Made by a program: the position numbers and the translations under genes
Notes under the pieces: generated by a model
The model's input: only the letters and a program-made list of their open reading frames with translations
Told to the model about the DNA's origin: nothing
The model's database searches: none
NCBI GenBank assembly: GCA_020137815.1
Contig: CM035362.1
Location: 1,830,729-1,894,728 of the forward strand
Direction: 5' to 3'
DNA: 64,000 nt
DNA from: Hormiphora californensis
Lineage: Eukaryota > Ctenophora > Tentaculata > Cydippida > Pleurobrachiidae
In this document: one piece after another, positions 23,101 to 64,000 of the stretch
Numbering within the stretch: the first letter of the stretch is position 1
How the letters are laid out: the number at the start of each line of letters is the position of its first letter

Positions 23101-23603
23101 GGGTTCTTGGAGTTGGATAGTTCAACACCACCAGACAGCTATTCACAACTCACCGGGCAAGGCATATCAAAGACTCCAGTTTGGTCGCACACCCAGTACC
23201 GGTTACAATCGTCTGGGTTCCTGAACCACCCGTCACCAGGACACTCGAATGCGGTTGCCATGACAACCATGAGAGATGCCAACACGATCTAAGGAGGGGG
23301 ATGGGTGAGAGAGTGACATCTGTCTGTCTAGTCTAAGTCAGGAAAACCCTGTCTAGCGTAGCCAGACCCCGCTTTGATCGGGTCGGCTTTGCCAGACTGG
23401 GATCACCTGACCGCTCCGTTCAGATTCTGGTGATTGCTGACGCCGCAGACCCCGTCTTTAGTGTACTCAGAACGGTGCTGCGGCGCCTCACAATTCTCCG
23501 TTTCTGTCTGGCAGACAGCTCCGTTTGAAGACGGAGGTCGGAGTTCAATTTTAGGGTTTTGAGAGAAAAGGTCGATTTTATTGTTTTATTTCCTAACCTT
23601 CAT
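20198..23603 (-). CDS. Secreted mucin-like peritrophin: CBM14 chitin-binding domains plus ShKT domains
   Basis: Exons 23603-23598 (MK), 23288-23154, 23020-22853, 22647-22048, 21896-21681, 21582-21448, 20931-20803 and 20314-20198 all join in phase 0. The product begins MKIVLASLMVVMATAFE, a signal peptide. Three CBM14/peritrophin-A-like cysteine blocks follow (CPGDGWFRNPDDCNRYWVC, CPGDGMFLDKIDCNKYWWC, DGRFLDKEDCNRFYRC), spaced by a repeated WPENVPEC linker. A Thr/Pro/Ala/Glu mucin stretch of about 130 residues (TDAPTPAP and EPTTP repeats) precedes the third block. Three ShKT-type domains end it (for example DCPYMPGVC ... YCPLSCDRC), then stop TAA. CBM14 binds chitin; ShKT is a compact disulfide fold common in extracellular proteins. 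It is likely a cuticle, gut or extracellular-matrix coat protein. Uniform phase-0 introns allow exon duplication, seen directly in the ShKT exons. Confidence 0.8.
20441..20505. repeat. Fold-back GC-rich dispersed repeat
   Basis: TATGGCGGCGCCATACCCCA, then TTTGACAGTGCGCTCAGATG, then GGGTGGCGGCGCCAGACA. The two GGCGGCGCC words and the CCCCATTTGA/TCAGATGGGG arms pair as a hairpin. It lies in an intron of the peritrophin gene. Confidence 0.6.
21068..21135. repeat. Fold-back GC-rich dispersed repeat
   Basis: Near-identical to the 20441 copy, with TGATTCTCAGTGCGCTCAGA as the loop side. Lies in a peritrophin intron. Confidence 0.6.
21385..21582 (-). repeat. Recent segmental duplication of a ShKT exon
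   Basis: About 180-190 bases here match 20755-20940 almost base for base, covering the whole 3' flank (GCAGTATTTTCCGGTTAAAA), the exon and its donor. The acceptor side differs (GATATTGAG against GAG), adding two residues while keeping phase 0. The near identity of intronic flanks points to a recent event. Confidence 0.8.
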
Positions 23604-24541
23604 TGTGAATCTCTAGAGCACAAAATACCAGAACAGGGCGTACTAAACAAAGAGATCTCTCAAAAGAAGGAGTGTTCAACTAATGAATCTTTGTTGTAGC
23701 CCCACCTCAACATTGTGCTAAATCAGTTAGGCAGGTGGTGGTGTGTCGGAGAATTGTCTCCAACTGATTTAGTAAACTGTGCTAGGAGGTGCTAAACTGT
23801 GCTGGCCACATGTGGACTGGCTGGCGGTTATAATATTTAACTAATTAGGAGCATCTCAAGAGCCTAGCATCTCAAATACAGTCGGACCCCGATTTACTGC
23901 GGTATACCGGCCACCGAGATTATCGAATATAGATGGAACCGGAAACGATTTTAATTCATTAGATAAATCGGGGTCTGGCTAAAGCTAAAGTTTTGGACCT
24001 TTTCTCTCGTATTTAGAATTTTGATAACTTCAGGATTTTGGTTTTTCTGGGAAGATTAATAAAGAGTAATTGGGATACAGCATCACACCCTGATCAAAAT
24101 CACACACACACAATCACACAATCACACGCCCTCTCACACACACACACACACACACACCTTCCAGACAAAAAACGTCACCCAAACTCACACATAAGTCCAC
24201 AGATACAGCTAGGCTCACGTGAACAATCATCGCTGCAATCTTGTTCACAACAAAATATCTCTCTCGGTTAAAAACTAATAGCCGATAAAAACCCCCACGT
24301 TTCTAATATTGTCACGTGACCAGTCACGTGATATTTCATTTCATTGTCTTTTTCGTATTTTATCTCCTTTAAAAATGATAAATCATATAACGCCCTTGTT
24401 GAAAAAAGTCCAAGGTCTGTTGTCCTAAATATCACATTTGATTGGTAACAACAGCCATGGTAACCATGACAACCAGATCTGCAGTCTGTAATCACCATAG
24501 TAACCATCTTGGTAACCGCATGTTCCTCTCTCTTCAACTCT
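23604..24541. other. Intergenic region between the peritrophin 5' end and RPB1 3' end
   Basis: Contains a pogo-like MITE (23879-23983) and a (CA)n tract at about 24100-24160. The region serves as the peritrophin promoter side and the RPB1 3' flank. No additional gene seen. Confidence 0.5.
23879..23983. mobile_element. pogo/Tigger-like MITE
   Basis: Starts ATACAGTCGGACCCCGATTT and ends TAAATCGGGGTCTGGC, giving inverted GACCCCGATTTA/TAAATCGGGGTC ends about 100 bases apart with internal ATACCGGCC. Ends of this kind are typical of pogo-group miniature elements. Non-coding. Confidence 0.6.
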
Positions 24542-53152
<28,611 letters not shown>

Positions 53153-54332
53153 GGTGCCGGTCTCTCTTGATGACAGATGTGTCTCTCCTCGTGTCACACA
53201 AAGAGAGGTTACATTGCACTACTGGGCGGTAATTGGGGTTAATTGGGACTATCGGGTAGCAATTAATACTAATTAGGGACTGTCTTGAAGTCAATTAGAG
53301 GCTCTGTCCGTCAGTAGGTCTGTTTCAGAGTTCTTCAGAGAGAGTAGAGCAACACAAACCAAATTGACAGTCCCGAAATGAGCGATTTTTGCCTTTATGA
53401 AGGCGGGCCGAGTGCAACCGCACTCGATTTTGCTCAGATGATGCATCAGAGAGGCGCGGTCAAATTGATTCTATGTGCGCGGCGCTCTCTTTGCGCGTGC
53501 CAATTTTAGATTGATAGATCATCCCATTGATTAACCAATTAAGCAGTCAATTAAGTTTATCAGCAGACTATTAAAGCCATATTATTTATCATGGCAAGTG
53601 ATTTAGTTGTCCAAACCAAACCAAAATCCGGTTTTCCCACGCTTCTTCAGATTTGAGTACCGACAGTTTCAAACCGCCAGATTTCCACGCTGACAATTTG
53701 TACTTTCATCACAAATGACGCGCATGGAGATTGCGCGCCATGTTAGTCCCCCTGGAATCTGTGACAAACGGACATTTTCCCGGGCCTTTTTCACATGTAA
53801 ACAGAGACGGGTGAAACGCAGAACATTCTTGTCTCCGTAAATAAATATACACACATTGATTACACAATTCATTACTATCCTCTCACACTATCGTACACCC
53901 TGTTACTATCAATTGATATATGTACAATTCGTCTGTCTGAAAATTGTGTCAACCCTCTCTGTAAAAACAAAATCATCTTAATTTGATACGGCGTAACTTT
54001 ATTTTCTTTCTGACTAAATTATGATCTCAGTTGCAATCTAACATCACAGACTACTTTGATAAGTTAAATAATTCGAATCATACGGCTCGTCCCTCTTAGC
54101 TGTCTACATTACTATCTTATCTGCATTATTATCTCTCTATCCATTCTCTCTCTCTCTCTCTCTTGAATACGATCATCCATGTCATCCATATCCGTGTTGT
54201 ATCATCTTTAATCGTTCTCTCTCTCCCTCTCCCTCTCTCCCTCTCTCATTCCTCAGATTCCTGTTTCAATATATCTTTCATTCAAATCCATGCACGACTA
54301 AGACCATATATAATTCCTATCACAACTCTCCC
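53153..54332. promoter_or_regulatory. RPB1 upstream region / CPAP 3' flank
   Basis: RPB1 and CPAP are head to tail on the minus strand, so this 1.2 kb must hold the RPB1 promoter and the CPAP 3' end. It contains GC-rich patches near 53400-53510 and CT tracts at 54140-54250. No TATA box can be assigned. CPAP may use a polyadenylation signal below 54333, but none stands out. Confidence 0.35.
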
Positions 54333-63858
<9,526 letters not shown>

Positions 63859-64000
63859 CTAGAAATATTAGGGAATATATGGAATGGGATTATGGAAATA
63901 TATTAGGGAACATATTATGGGATATTTAGGGTAAAACTGATGTTAAATTTATACATCGAAACTGTTGACAGGTTTGCTGTGTGAGTGATGTGGGCATTAA

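Overview
The window is animal (metazoan) nuclear DNA. Genes are split by GT-AG introns and the intergenic and intronic space is full of GA/CT microsatellites, minisatellites and small DNA transposons. The gene set (Pol II largest subunit, the DIX-domain protein dixin, the centriole protein CPAP/SAS-4, the gamete fusogen HAP2/GCS1, and a mucin-like peritrophin with ShKT domains) fits an invertebrate. A non-bilaterian such as a cnidarian or sponge is my guess, but the phylum cannot be fixed from the sequence alone.

Layout. 1-10,200: no host gene recognised. It holds AT-rich and homopolymer-rich sequence, a badly decayed LINE (minus strand, about 2430-6450), a 100-N gap (6672-6771) and a low-quality minisatellite that flips orientation near 7545. 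11,748-19,536 (+): 3' part of a dixin gene (end of a CH domain, coiled coil, C-terminal DIX domain). An antisense F5/8C lectin-like gene (14,284-14,972), a hAT-type element, a MITE and a 2-kb long-TIR element with a MULE transposase fragment lie in its introns. 20,198-23,603 (-): secreted chitin-binding (CBM14) mucin with ShKT domains. 24,542-53,152 (-): RPB1, the largest subunit of RNA polymerase II, in about 46 exons. Its heptad-repeat CTD is spread over about ten exons. A complete 11-exon HAP2/GCS1 gene (29,170-32,356, +) sits antisense in one intron that splits the CTD. An intact LINE (39,514-43,274) sits in another intron, inside a 33-bp tandem array. 54,333-63,858 (-): C-terminal half of CPAP/SAS-4 with the TCP10 G-box; a secreted sushi-domain gene (from 60,730, +) is antisense in its long intron.

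Recurring themes. (1) Three of the four large genes carry an unrelated antisense gene inside an intron. (2) In RPB1 and dixin, at least seven intronic tandem arrays or duplications are built from exon-intron junctions: each unit copies a splice site plus a short piece of the adjacent exon. The largest (33-bp unit, about 55 copies) carries a repeated 3' splice site whose use would add 11 residues per unit in frame to RPB1. This is the most unusual signal in the window. (3) Several 1-bp breaks in otherwise convincing exons, some at homopolymers, suggest uncorrected assembly errors.

The genes do not form one pathway. Pol II is housekeeping, HAP2 is germline, dixin is Wnt signalling and CPAP is centriole assembly. 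What links them is physical nesting and shared repeat behaviour.
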